This document shows, in pieces, positions 48,981 to 59,870 of a DNA stretch of 64,000 bases (within the stretch, counting starts at the first letter, position 1; every line of letters begins with the position of its first letter). Source of the stretch: Dryomyza anilis (lineage: Eukaryota > Arthropoda > Insecta > Diptera > Dryomyzidae); assembly GCA_951804985.1 (NCBI GenBank), contig OX638135.1:64548599-64612598 (forward strand), given 5' to 3'. The notes under the pieces are model-generated. The model was not told the origin of the DNA. It made no database searches and saw nothing but the letters and a program-made list of their open reading frames with translations. The translations under genes and the position numbers were made by a program.

Positions 48981-49643
48981 CCAGTTGGGAAGGTTAGATC
49001 ACATGAGAAATTTTAAAGTAGGTGTAATTATGATAGTTAGGATTATCAAAATTATAGTCGGTCTTAGCCGACTATAAATACCCTACACATATGTGTGGTT
49101 ACCATTCAAAGTGATATATAGGTCACCAGGGTATACGAATCCTGAAAATAACTACAAACATTCAATCGTTGAAGAATTTCCATTCATTTGATACCCATAT
49201 TTACAAATGGGTAGGTGTACCGAATTTCGATTTTTTTTTTTGTGAACCACAAGTCTTTTCGCCGGAAAACATTATTATCATGTATTTGAGCATGATGTCA
49301 ATATATATTTGACCAAAAAAGTTTACCTAAGCACGTATACATAAAAATTGATCTTTATATGTACATTTTATATGAGGTATTTGAACATAAGTGGTCGGAT
49401 CATAGGTCACAATGGACCGATCTCGTAATCTGAGTTATAAGTTTCATCTATCTAGCTCTTCAATTTTAAAAGTAGTAGGGATTTCAACAGACAGACAGAC
49501 GGACAGGCGGACATCGCTAAATCGACTCAGGAGGTCATGCTGATCAAGAATATATATACTTTTCCATACCGGAGATGCTTCCTTCTGGGTGTTACAAACG
49601 GCGTACCAAACTGAATATACCCTTTCACTCTAGGGTATAAAAA
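48981..49643 (-). mobile_element. mini-me/DINE-1-like element, subfamily A
   Basis: A reverse copy with all hallmarks: terminus at 49643 (TAGGGTATAAAA), GTCY tract at 49490-49515 in reverse, hairpin at about 49056-49080, and 3' end ATCACATGAGAAATTTTAAA at 48996. It is inserted in the 5' part of the LINE. Confidence 0.85.
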
Positions 49644-49911
49644 CAATGCAGCGAGTGCAGCACCTCAGCCGCCAGTGCAGCAGACGAAACCGGTTTTGGT
49701 TTATTGTTGTGTTTGTGTTTTTAATGTTGTTTGTAATTTATTTGGTTTATTGTTTGCGCTGATTTATTGATATTAATTTTCTTTATTTTTCGACATTTCG
49801 ATGTAGCTATTAAAAAACGACACTGGACACTGGACAGACGACGAACGACGAACGAGTAAAAATGTAGTCTAGGCGACACGACCGTCTCCCATGGCTATGT
49901 TGACGCTACTG
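49644..49911 (-). other. presumed LINE 5' region
   Basis: A mixed-composition segment between the mini-me and the resuming foldback sequence, with ACACTGGACACTGGACAGAC and ACGACGAACGACGAACGAG repeats. By position it is the 5' end of the LINE. ORF1 is not found, so the copy is probably internally deleted. Confidence 0.4.
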
Positions 49912-50893
49912 TCGTTTTAAAGCTAATAGAACAAGCTTTTAGAAAAAATCAGTTGTAACTTTTAAACGTTAACATGTGGCCCGTGGTCATTATCTTTGAA
50001 CTTCAAAATTGTGGTCCTTAAAAAGGACCGTTTTTAAAATTCTGAAAAAAATCCTAAATTTTCATCAATTTATTGTAAATGTTCATTCACAATTTCAAGA
50101 TGGTATTTCGATGTCAACATATTTTAAAAAATAAGTTTCTAAATTTTTTCAATATTTTTTGTATTGAAAAAAAAAATATTTTTTTAGAAGTAAAATTTTC
50201 AATAATTTTTCAATGTATTTGTAACTCTAATTTCGAAAATGGCGTCAGTTTCATCAAATTGTCTTTAGTTTTTGAGATATATACCATTTTTAGAAAATGG
50301 TAAAAACTATATCCCAAAATCAGTATCTCAAAAATTAGATACAATATGATAAAACTGACGCCATTCAGGAATTATTACAACTTTTATTGTAGAAAAAAAA
50401 ATGTTTTTTTTCTATACTAAAAATAAATAAAAATTTAGAAAATAATTTTTTGAAATATGATAACATCAAAATACCATCTTGAAATTTTGCATGAACATTT
50501 ACAATAAATTGACTTTTTTCAGAATTTTAAAAATGGTCCTTTTTAAGGACATCTATTTTGAAGTGCAAGGATAATGACCACGGGCCACATGTTCACGTTT
50601 AGAAGTTACAACTTAATTTTTCTGAAAGCTTGTTCTATTAGCTTTAAAACCATAGCCATTAATGAAATTTCTGGCATTCTAATCTAATTCAAGAGAAATT
50701 TAAATATGAACAACCGTACAAAAGTGATTTTAGGCCTTTTTTCCAACTTTGAGCCACTGTATCTCTGGAAGTAGTGGTCGGAAAAAATAAAAATGCATAT
50801 TTGAATACCCTTTATCAGTTCCCAAAATTTCATTGAAATCGAAGAAGGTGAGTTCCAACCGCTGGTCGATTTGGTATTAAATGGAATATATAA
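49912..50893. mobile_element. foldback element, remainder (split by LINE)
   Basis: It resumes with TCGTTTTAAAGCTAATAGAA, passes through the central palindrome (about 50225-50375) and ends with the right arm (GGGCCACATGTTCACGTTTA, GAGCCACTGTATCTCTGGAA, CGCTGGTCGATTTGGT). About 55-60 bp of left-arm sequence expected between 46278 and 49912 is missing. Confidence 0.7.
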
Positions 50894-51356
50894 TGCATTC
50901 CATGTCAAGTCGCCGAGGTTTGACCCTGACGCCCTTCGATTTGTTTCATATCTTAATATGTTTTTATTGTTGCTCAATGAAGTCTAAATTTAATTTTTCA
51001 GTTTCTATCGCACCCCCTTACAAACTCTAAAAACACGATTTTTGTTGTTTTGCACCACAGCATCCAAAAACTGCCTTTTTTTAAATTCTGAAAAAATGTA
51101 CATACATTCTTGACATTGAACAAAGATCATTCCACTTTGATTTGGAGTGATAAGAATTTTTCTTTTTTCTATTTTTTTCTTAACTTTGAAAATCCTAAAT
51201 CGCCATAATTTTGGATTGGTTTAAGATACATCAATAAAAACTGGTATATACTCAGATGTCTTAAGTACAAACCGTGTTACAAGAAATGGGCGGTTATTGT
51301 CAACTGCTACGTCTGGCTGCCATATAACATTTATAGTAAACACGACATAACTCTTA
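50894..51356. repeat. possible arm of a related terminal-repeat family
   Basis: It starts CATTCCATGTCAAGTCGCC, laid out like the foldback terminus CATTCCACACCAAATCGACC but different downstream (AGGTTTGACCC, TTGCACCACAGCATCC). No matching second arm in the window. Otherwise AT-rich with no gene. Confidence 0.35.
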
Positions 51357-51710
51357 TACCTGAGACAGACATCTAGTAAAGTTATTATAATAACAATACT
51401 ATAATATAGTTATATAATATAGTATAGTTTGTGTAGTAAATATAGCTATGCGTTACAAATATTACATCATTTTTATTTTTGTTGGGTACCACGGTTACTA
51501 GAGAATAATATATTCTAGTCCGCTGTAAAGAGCACTATTTTTTGAAAGTCGTGACAATTTTTATTTTTTGTTTTTCTATTACAGACTTCTAATAAAAGTG
51601 AAAACAACGTTTTTTTACACGATAGGTTTCCTTTACTTGCAGATCCTCAGTGGACACTTATATTTTTTCTTAATAGTGTAGCTTTACTTACTTACTTACT
51701 TAAATGGCCC

Positions 51711-53132
51711 TTACAACCGTGGGTCGGTTTTGGCCGCTGAGATGAAGCCGCGCCAGTCGGATCTGCTTTGCGCGCGCTGACGCCAGTTAGAAATACCAAG
51801 CGTTGCCAGGTTGTCCTCAACTTGGTCTTTCCAACGCAGATTTGGACGCCCTCTTCTACGCTGTCCACCTTCGAGTTTCGATTCAAGCACCTTCTTGGCT
51901 GGAGTGTTTTCATCCATTCGTTCGACATGACCTAGCCAGCGAAGCCGCTGGATCTTGATGCACTTGACTATGTCAATGTCGTCGAATAACTCATACAGCT
52001 CGTGGTTCATCCTGATTCGATACTCGTTAGCAAAGCAGATAGGGCCAAAGATTTTACGGAGAATCTTTCTCTCGAACGCTCCCAGTACTCTCTCATCGGC
52101 GGAGGCCAGCGTCCATGTTTCTGCACCATAAAGTAGGACGGGCATGATGAGTGACTTGTAGAGCGTTATTTTTGTCCGGCGAGAGAGGGTTCTGCTTCTC
52201 AGTTGCCTACTCAGCCCAAAGGAGCACCTGTTGGCAAGAGTTATTCTCCGTTTGATCTCCAGGCTGACGTCGTTGTTGCTGTTTACGCTGGATCCCAGAT
52301 AGACGAAGTCCTTCACAATGTCGAACTTGTGGGTGTCAAAATCAGCTTTTTGTCCAAGACGCACGGACTCTTTTTTGCTTGTTGACACAAGGAACTTCGT
52401 CTTGTCCTCGTTCACCGCTAGACCCATTCGACGCGACTCTTTCTCCAATCTGGAGAATGCTGCGCTGACTGCTCGTGTGCTCCTACCAATGATATCAATA
52501 TCGTCGGCATATGCGAGCAGCATGACACTTTTGTTGAGGATAGTGCCGCTTTGACAAGTTCGGCAGCTCGAACTATTTTCTCCATCAATAAGTGAAAAAA
52601 GTCGCACGATAGGGAGTCACCCTGTCTGAAACCTCATTCGGTATGAAATGGCTCGGAGAGGTCTTTTCCTATTCTCACTGAGCAACGTGTGTTGCTCAGG
52701 GTCATCCTGCAAAGCCTTATAAGTTTCGCAGGTATACCGAACTCAGACATTGCGGCGTATAATCGTTCCCTTATCGGAGTGTCGAAGGCGGCTTTATAGT
52801 CGACTAATAGGTGGTAGGTGTCGATCTGTTTTTCTAGGGTCTTTTCCTGGATTAGGCGCAATGTGAAAATCTGGTCTGGTGGACTTTCCAGGTCTGAAGC
52901 CGTATTGATAAGGTCCAATCAGTCTGTTGACGATGGTCTTCAGTCTTTCACATAATACGCTCGATAGAACCTTGTATGCGATATTGAGTAGGCTGATCCC
53001 ACGGTAGTTGGCGCAGATAGTGGGATCCCCTTTCTTAAGGATTGGGCAGAGTACACTGAGGTTCCAGTCACTTGGCATGCTTTCATCCGACCATATTCTG
53101 CTTACGAGCTCGTGCATGCTCTCTATTAGCTC
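51711..53132 (-). pseudogene. RTE reverse transcriptase and C-terminal domain
   Basis: RT pieces in order: SVLCPILKKGDPTICANYRG (52990-53050), LVDYKAAFDTPIRERLYA (52745-52805), then GFRQGDSLSCDFF, then LLAYADDIDIIGRS (52495-52535, catalytic YADD intact), VNEDKTKFLVST, LYGAETWTLASADE, IQRLRWLGHVERM and RWKDQVEDNLATLG, ending about 51730. Lesions: a TAA stop after KTGG (about 53132), TGA in place of CGA before GFRQGD (about 52633), a frame change near 52870 and another near 52570. The 298-residue C-terminal frame (51711-52607) is otherwise open. Confidence 0.9.
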
Positions 53133-53711
53133 TTAGCCTCCGGTCTTAAACAATTCAGCAGGCAGGCCATCAGCACCTGCGGCTTTGTTGTTTTTCAGCC
53201 GAGCAATGGCTGTTCTGACCTCGTCATGGTCGGGTGGCGGAATCTCAACGTCGTCATCAAGTACTGGGGTTGCCGGGTTTGCTTCTCTATCGGTGGAATT
53301 TCGGTCATCATCACCGGTCAGCAGTTTAGAGAAGTGATCCCTCCATATTTTCAGTGTGCTCTGGATATCTGTCACTAGATTTCCGTTCTCATCTTTACAG
53401 GCTCCGGATTTTGAACCTCCGGCGAGGCGTCTTATTTTCTCGAAGAATTTTCGAGCCTCATTCCTGTCCCCATGCATCTCAATCTCCTCACACTCACGTC
53501 TTTCTGCCTCGCTTATTTTACGCCTGAAAAGACGTCTCTCTTCCCTCCTCTTCTCTTTGTATCGCTCCTTCGCAGCTCGCGTAGCTACTGACTGCAGGGT
53601 GGATTTGTACGCAGCGTCTTTCTCTGCAGTGGCCGCGTGACACTCTTGGTCATACCACTGATTCCTCAGGGGGCGTTGGAATCCAAGCACCTCTTCGGCA
53701 GCCGTACGCAT
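53133..53711 (-). pseudogene. RTE linker between endonuclease and RT
   Basis: A 192-residue open frame rich in Arg, Glu and Lys (KERYKEKRREERRLFRRKIS), followed by RKFFEKIRRLAGGSKSGACK and then the start of RT (NNKAAGADGLPAELFKTGG). Basic, probably coiled. It is the normal connection in RTE ORF2. A TAG stop upstream (about 53735) separates it from the endonuclease frame. Confidence 0.8.
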
Positions 53712-53765
53712 AGAGCAGGAGATATGGTTCCACTACGCGCTTATATCATCGAGAGGAGGAGTGCT

Positions 53766-54600
53766 TTATCTAATCAGGAGTGAGAGTCGAGTGGAAAAGC
53801 CTTGCATTGTCTGTTGTGATAACAGCTTTCCGACGTCTAGCTTTCTCTGCGTTTGGTTCCGTACGTTCTTCGCAGCGCTTAAGCGCGTGCGGACCTTGGC
53901 TGAAACAAGGTAATGATCCGAGTCCATATTGGCACCTCGGATAGTGCATACGTCCATCACGCTCGAAGCGTGCCTTCCGTCAATCACAACGTGATCAATT
54001 TGGTTTCGAGTTTTTTGATCGGGCGACAACCATGTGGCCTTGTGGATATCGAAATGTTTGAATCTTGTGCTACTAACGACCATGTTTCGTGCTGCGGCGA
54101 AGTCGATTAGCCTCGTTCCGTTATCGGAAGTGTTGGCATGGAGGCTAAATTTTCCGATTGTGGGACAATAGATGGCTTCTCTGCCGTCCTTGGCGTTAAA
54201 ATCGCCTAGCACGATTTTGATATCGTGGCGGGGGCAGCGCTCGTATGCGTTGTCTAGCCGCTCTTTTGTCTCGTCATCTTTCTCGTTCGTCGGAGCGTGT
54301 GCACAATTTAGGCTGATATAGAAATAGTTTGCCTTGATGCGGATTGTTGCCAGCCTTTCGTCCACGGGCGTGAACCTAGAGACAATGTGGCGGAGTCTCT
54401 TGCCGACCACAAATCCACATCCAAATGCGTGTCTCTCCGCATGGCAGTTGTAGTAGATATCACAGGACGCTTGTTTCGAACAGCCCTGTCCCGTCCATCA
54501 CATCTCCTGGATAGCGGTGATGTCAGCCTTATATTTTTCGAGGACATCTGCCAGCTGGATAGAGGCACCTTACCTATAAAGGTCCTAAAAACGTTTGCGT
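53766..54600 (-). pseudogene. RTE APE-type endonuclease
   Basis: The N-terminal strand KYKADITAIQEM is followed by an in-frame TGA where CGA (Arg) is expected, then WTGQG (about 54490-54510). It continues through the frame to 53766: VLGDFNAKDGRE (GDFN metal/nucleic-acid motif), NQIDHVVIDGRHASSV and DSDHYLVSAKV (SDH with the catalytic histidine). A one-base frame change lies about 54575-54590. In an active element it nicks target DNA and primes reverse transcription. Confidence 0.85.
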
Positions 54601-55344
54601 GGGTCGTCATCGTTGTAATTGGTCGTTATCCGAGGCTTCTTTTTTGTTTTCATTGGGCGCATAGGTTTTTCCGTGGTGGGACCCAAACCCAACGCACGAA
54701 CCCTCACTCTGAGGGAGATGCTCGCCACTCACTTTAGCCGACTTCTACACCGGGTGGTGTAGAGCGCCGTTTCCAGGGACTTCCACGAGGAGGACTTCCA
54801 CCGAAGTGGAGGTGTCACCATTTGACAATTTGCCAATTCTGGTGACCAGTGAGTTGATTTGAGACGACACCGACAAGGATTGCGCTGGCTTCGCCATGTT
54901 GAAGCACTCAGACACGTTGCCTTGTGATAATCGCCCCCATAGTCCCCTATATTGTAGCTTTACTACATTGAAATTTGCAAGTTCGTGGTCATTTTATTTT
55001 TGTGCTGCCAATTAAATGCAGTTCAATAAAATTCAGTTTCTAATATTCATTTTTCAATAAAATTTTGAAAAACAATTTCAAATAATTTATTTATTTTTTT
55101 GAATTTATTATGACATTTCAGTACAAAGAGCTTCTTTTGACAAAGAGCTTTCGGAAAGCTTTTGAAATTTGGCTGTGTTTAAACGAAAACTACAAAAATA
55201 CTACGAATAGTTTCGTGGTATTTGTACCAGATAAATACCACAATGAAATCAACGAATACTACAAAAATATTATAATATTGTGAGACACACATCTAGTATT
55301 TCAAATACTATGATATGAATACCAGATGTCTGTCTCAGGTATTA

Positions 55345-55346
<2 letters not shown>

Positions 55347-55415
<69 letters not shown>

Positions 55416-55421
55416 TATATA
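55347..55421. repeat. (TA)n array
   Basis: A TA run beginning just outside the right end of the CCTGAGAC MITE. Confidence 0.95.
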
Positions 55422-55668
55422 CAGACCCGTATTCAGCGGGGGGTCTTGTAGGTTTATAAATATAACAATACGTATACATATACAATATAAATACTAATCA
55501 TTTTGAAAATTAAAATATCTAAAACATGTTTTTCGTTAAAATGAGTTTTTATAGGTCACACAGTATGTCATTTATTCAAATGAAACCCTAAACTCTGGAC
55601 ACTGCAGCTATTAAATTTTTTTTAAATATTGAAAAAAAAAATTTTTTCAAGGAGTAATACATTGGGTT

Positions 55669-57320
55669 TTTATACCCTACACTAAGAGTGAGGGTATATT
55701 CAGTTTGGTACACCGTTTGTAACACCCAGAAGAAAGCATCTTCGGTATGGAAAAGTATATATATGTCCGTCCGTCTGTCTGTCCGTCTGTCCTTCTGTCT
55801 GTTGAAATCACGATTTCAGAATAAGTAGAAGACCTAGAGCAATGAAACTTTAGATTTAGCTGTCTGAACAAGAAAGTTGGCATGATCGATGTATTGTGAC
55901 CTGTTAAATACCTCATATAAAATTTACATCTACAGCTCAATTTTACTGTATACGTACTTAGGTAAAGTTTTTTGGTCAAATATATATTGACTTTATGCTC
56001 AAATACATGAAAATAATGTTTTCCGGCGAAACGACTTGTCGTTCCCAAAAAAAAAAAATCGAAATTCGGTACACCTACCCATTTGTAAATATGGGTATCA
56101 AATGAATGGAAATTCAGCAGCGAAGGAAAGTTTGTAGTTATTTTCAGGATACGTATACCCTGGTAACCTATATACCACTTAGATTGGTATCCAAACTACT
56201 CCATCGTAATACCTAGTAGAGAACAATGGAGCGCTAACTCGCCAACAAGCAATAGCCACCTTCAAGTCTTTACTGGAGGGTCTAAGATGGAAATAGGGAC
56301 TGGATCCGGCATTTTATGCGACGCACTGCAAATTCACGTGTCACATAGACTTCTCGACGACTGCAGTGTCTTTCAAGCAGAAATATTCGCGATAGATAAA
56401 GCAGCACAGACCATCCAAACAAAGAACATGGATCCATCGGAGATTACAATCTTTGTGGATAGTCAGGCTGCCATCCTAGCACTAGACAATGCGGTCATAA
56501 AATCAAACACTGTAATCAATTGTCGCCTGTCACTCAACATACTAAGTCAAACTCATGCGATAACCATATGCTGGGACATAGGAATATAGAAGGGAACGAA
56601 CAAGCCGATGAGCTAGCGCGACAGGGTTCTGCACGTAGAATAGAAGATGTATGTTCTTCGACCAGGATTCCATTAGATGTCCTAAGAAGGCATATACCAA
56701 TATACAAACGCAAACTGGTCATCCAGAGATGAGTGCATTATCTCATGTCGTCTCTGGCCACACACCAATGAAAAAAGAACAAAAAGCCTGATAAATAACA
56801 GTAAAGAAGCTACCCGCATCCTCATCGGCGTCCTGACAGGACATTGTGCAATCGACACAATGGCGCACAGACTGGGCATCCCCGCGCCCGATAACTGCAG
56901 GAGCTGCAAAGATATTGAGGAAGTAGAATCAATCGTACATCTACTATGCGACTGTCCAAATCCAGTACATGGGGAACAGGTTCTTTGGGGAACTGGAAGA
57001 AATAGTTGAAGTTCCAATTGAAAATCTACTAGGGTTCGTAAGAAGATCAGGTTGGTTTCGAAGAAACTAACCCATAGTTGTCAACAAAATATAGTTACCA
57101 CATATATAAAAAGGGAACACAATGGACCACTAGGCCCCCGTGAGTGTTTGCTGATTAGATTTCAGCAACACCCCCTTACAAACCTAACGTAACCTAGAAT
57201 GGTAACCACACATATGTGGAGTGTATTTATAGTCGGCTTAGACCGACTATAATTTTGATAATCCTAACTCATAATAACACCTACTTTAAAATTTCCCATG
57301 TGATCTAACCTTCCAAACTG
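55669..57320 (+). mobile_element. mini-me/DINE-1-like element, subfamily A, split by LINE
   Basis: The 5' part 55669-56190 has the TATACCCTACAC start and GTCY tract at 55768-55800. The 3' part 57196-57320 has the hairpin (about 57228-57252) and CCCATGTGATCTAACCTTCC end. Between them is the LINE 3' fragment. Confidence 0.85.
56190..57195 (+). pseudogene. LINE 3' end with RNase H and zinc motif
   Basis: An RNase H domain follows the fold order. TGGSK stands where TDGSK is usual, so the first catalytic Asp is lost. FQAEIFAID (Glu), ITIFVDSQAAILALD (Asp) and GHRNIEGNEQADELARQGSA (last Asp) are present. A few bases are missing before GHRN (about 56575), shifting the frame. A C-terminal CRSC...HLLCDC zinc-like motif lies at 56900-56960. 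The 3' UTR ends ACAAACCTAACGTAACCTA. Near-duplicates AGATTGGTA (56181-56189) and AGAATGGTA (57196-57204) look like the target duplication. LINEs with RNase H belong to the I/R1/LOA side. 5'-truncated. Confidence 0.8.
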
Positions 57321-57593
57321 GATAATTTTTGTTTTCACTAGTGAAATCTAATTTTTTTTTTTAGTATTTTCTATATTTTTAGTATTCTCTATACTTAATT
57401 AAAAAAAAATAGGTTTAAAACAAATATTACTTAATATTCCGTAATATTATAATTCCATACATTACCTTGCATCTTATATATCTAATTTCTTCTTTTGGGA
57501 ATTGTCTGACTATCATTGGACTTTTTTGTACATTTTTATTTTTAGGGATATAATATAAAAACGTTAATCTCGACATAAATTTGTTAGATATAC

Positions 57594-58285
57594 GGGCCAT
57601 TCCACACCAAATCGATCAGCGGTCGGAACTTACCTTCTTCGATTTCAATGGAATTTGGGCAAATGATAAAGGGTATTCAAATATGCATTGACCATCGACC
57701 ACTACATAGAGATACAGTGGTTCAAAGCTACAAAAAATGGGACAAAAATCAGTTTTGTGTGTTTGTTTGTATTTCAATATATCTTTAAGTAGAAATGCTA
57801 GAAACGTAAATGGTTTTAAAGCTAATAGAACATGTTGTAGTTAATATAAATGTGCATGCCAAATCTTAAGATGGCATCAGATTTTAAAAATTAATTTTCT
57901 AAATTTTTACATATTTTTTGTATTGAAAAAAAAATATATATTTTTTTCCACAGTAAAATTCGTAATATATATTTTTTAAAGTATTTGTAACTCTGATATC
58001 TAAAATAGACTCATTTTCATCAAATTGTCTCTAATTTTTGAGATATATACCATTTTTCGAAAAATGTAAATACTATATCCCAAAATCAATATCTCTAAAA
58101 CTAGAAACAAACAAATTTTTTCAATACAAAAAAAAATGTAAAAATTTAGAAAATTATTTTTTAAAATATGATGCCATCAAAATACCATCTTAAAATTGGC
58201 ATTAACATTTACATTAAATCAACCAAAATATGAAATTTTGTTCAGTATTTTAAAAAAGTTCCTTTTAAAGGACATCTGTTTTGAA
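57594..58285. mobile_element. foldback element, left arm and centre, right arm truncated
   Basis: It begins GGGCCATTCCACACCAAATC, follows the left arm with deletions, includes the central palindrome (about 57990-58090) and a partial right arm (ATGATGCCATCAAAATACCA), and breaks off after GGACATCTGTTTTGAA. Confidence 0.7.
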
Positions 58286-58955
58286 TTAAATTTTTTGCAT
58301 TAAATATACATTTGTTATTATCAAAAGTATATAAATCAAATTTAAATACATTCTCGGTGGTCACTGAGATAGTTGTCCGATAAAATAAAATACCAAAACA
58401 TTTCTAGATACCCAAATTTAACGAAAATCCAAGTGGTTTTAATTTCAAATTTGAAGTTAGAATGACTTTGTTAAAACTTTTTATTATTTAAAGGAAGCGA
58501 TTTTTATCGATCATAACTTTGCTGTTTCTATTTATTTTTTTTAATGTCTATAATTTTTAAAATGTCATACTTTAAATAACTATAAAAACAAGTAAATTAT
58601 GTTAGAAGATGTTTTTTTAACGATTTTTCAACAAAACATCTTGATTTTCTGTCGTAGCCGGTTTTAATTAACCGATTTCAATAATTTAAAAAATGTTGTA
58701 AAGTTACATATCTTGATTCTTCAACAGATTATACAGTATCGAACTATTTTACGTAGATACATAAGTCAAGAGAATTTGCACAAAGAAGTTGTAATAAAAA
58801 TTCTGTAAATAAGGAAAACATTATTTTTCGAAGCAAAACAAATAAATTTGATTTATATGGGAAGTATGCTGCATTTTAAATACTGCTTTTTTTATTTAAA
58901 ATAGATTTTAAATAATGGATTTGATAATAATAATAATTTTTCTGTTAGAAAAAAA
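58286..58955. other. AT-rich intergenic sequence
   Basis: A short piece (58300-58345) resembles the 3' part of the CACTGAG MITE (TATATAAATCAAATTTAAAT). Nothing else recognised. Confidence 0.4.
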
Positions 58956-59450
58956 AATTATTTTTCTGTTCAACGAACAATTAAACGATATAATTTTTTA
59001 TAAATAAAATAAAAACTTGGATTAAAAGTGTATTTGAAAATTGCAGAATTTGTCTGGATTATCGATAGTTTTATATAAAAACTATTAAATATATTAAACA
59101 TATTTTTTTTATATAAGCCATACAAATATATTTAACTTTAGTCATTAGGCCAAAAAGGCTTCAGACTGTAATGAATAAATAAATTGTATACATTGCGCAG
59201 TCTATTATATCAGTGCCGTACTCTTGCGCCACATAAGCATGTCACACAACAACAAAATTAACTGGCTGTGAAATATGCGCGTGCTGCCTGCCAAGGGCAA
59301 ACATGTGTTGGTTGTTTTCGCTATTGCACGGAGTTGCCCCGCGAAACATATACCATATGCGCGATATGCTTTTTTTTTTCTCATTTCACGTCAGCGCGGA
59401 CTGCAGTTTTTATTTTCGGCGCTTCGCTGCTCTTTAAAAAAATGTCAACA
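58956..59450 (+). repeat. dispersed repeat R, copy 2
   Basis: Shares the blocks listed for 38790-39375, with an inserted AT stretch at 59085-59190. The frames at 59268-59606 lie across it and show no domain. Confidence 0.65.
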
Positions 59451-59689
59451 ATACTGGTTTCGCACAATTTATTTGACTTGCCGCTATGTCGCTCTAAATT
59501 TCCAAAGTGCTGGATGAGACACAGTGGCCGCGGCTGCATTACGCGGCTGCTATATCGCTGGCGATACTCGTCGACAATAAGATGGCTGAGCGCCATCTTA
59601 TTGTAACGCTTAACTGCAACACGCTACCCTTTTTTCTGCTCGAGCATAAGTTGATCAGACCTATTCTGGGCTACAATGCCTGTGAGATA

Positions 59690-59870
59690 GAGCAATTAAT
59701 ATGCAATATAAGATATTTGTCTAACATTTTTTATTTAAAATATAAAAAGTAAAATTTAGCAAGATTCTTGCAAGCAACAGCAAGAAAGGTATTACAAGAA
59801 CAAGATGATATGTACAACATTACCATTTTTTGCCTTTCTCTTGCAAATGATCATCACTGTTCAGCATTTG
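59690..59870 (+). repeat. fragment related to the 27-31 kb palindrome arm
   Basis: AAGATATTTGTCT, TTTTATTTAAAAT, TACCATTTxTTGC and CTCTTGCAAATGATCATCAC are shared with 28300-28400 (and reversed at 29680-29760). Confidence 0.55.

Larger units (their letters stand above)
51677..54964 (-). mobile_element. RTE-clade LINE with 12-bp target duplication
   Basis: TGTAGCTTTACT occurs at both borders (51677-51688 and 54953-54964). The 3' end on the minus strand is a (TAAG)n tail directly inside the left border, as in the RTE at 7024. The insert spans endonuclease, linker, RT and C-terminal region in the RTE order. Part of the duplication overlaps the TTAC-type tail, so its true length could be slightly shorter. 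Confidence 0.8.
51359..55339. mobile_element. 705-bp TA-flanked MITE split by an RTE insertion
   Basis: The left terminus CCTGAGACAGACATCTAGTA and right terminus (reverse) CCTGAGACAGACATCTGGTA are inverted repeats flanked by TA (51357-51358 and 55340-55341). Taking out the RTE (51689-54964) leaves 705 bp without coding sequence. Tc1/mariner-like by target; superfamily not proven. Confidence 0.65.

Noticed and set aside
51490..51680. Exon with splice acceptor (TTTTCTATTACAG) upstream of the RTE
   Set aside because: It lies within the MITE, no coding frame follows, and the match is expected by chance in T-rich DNA.
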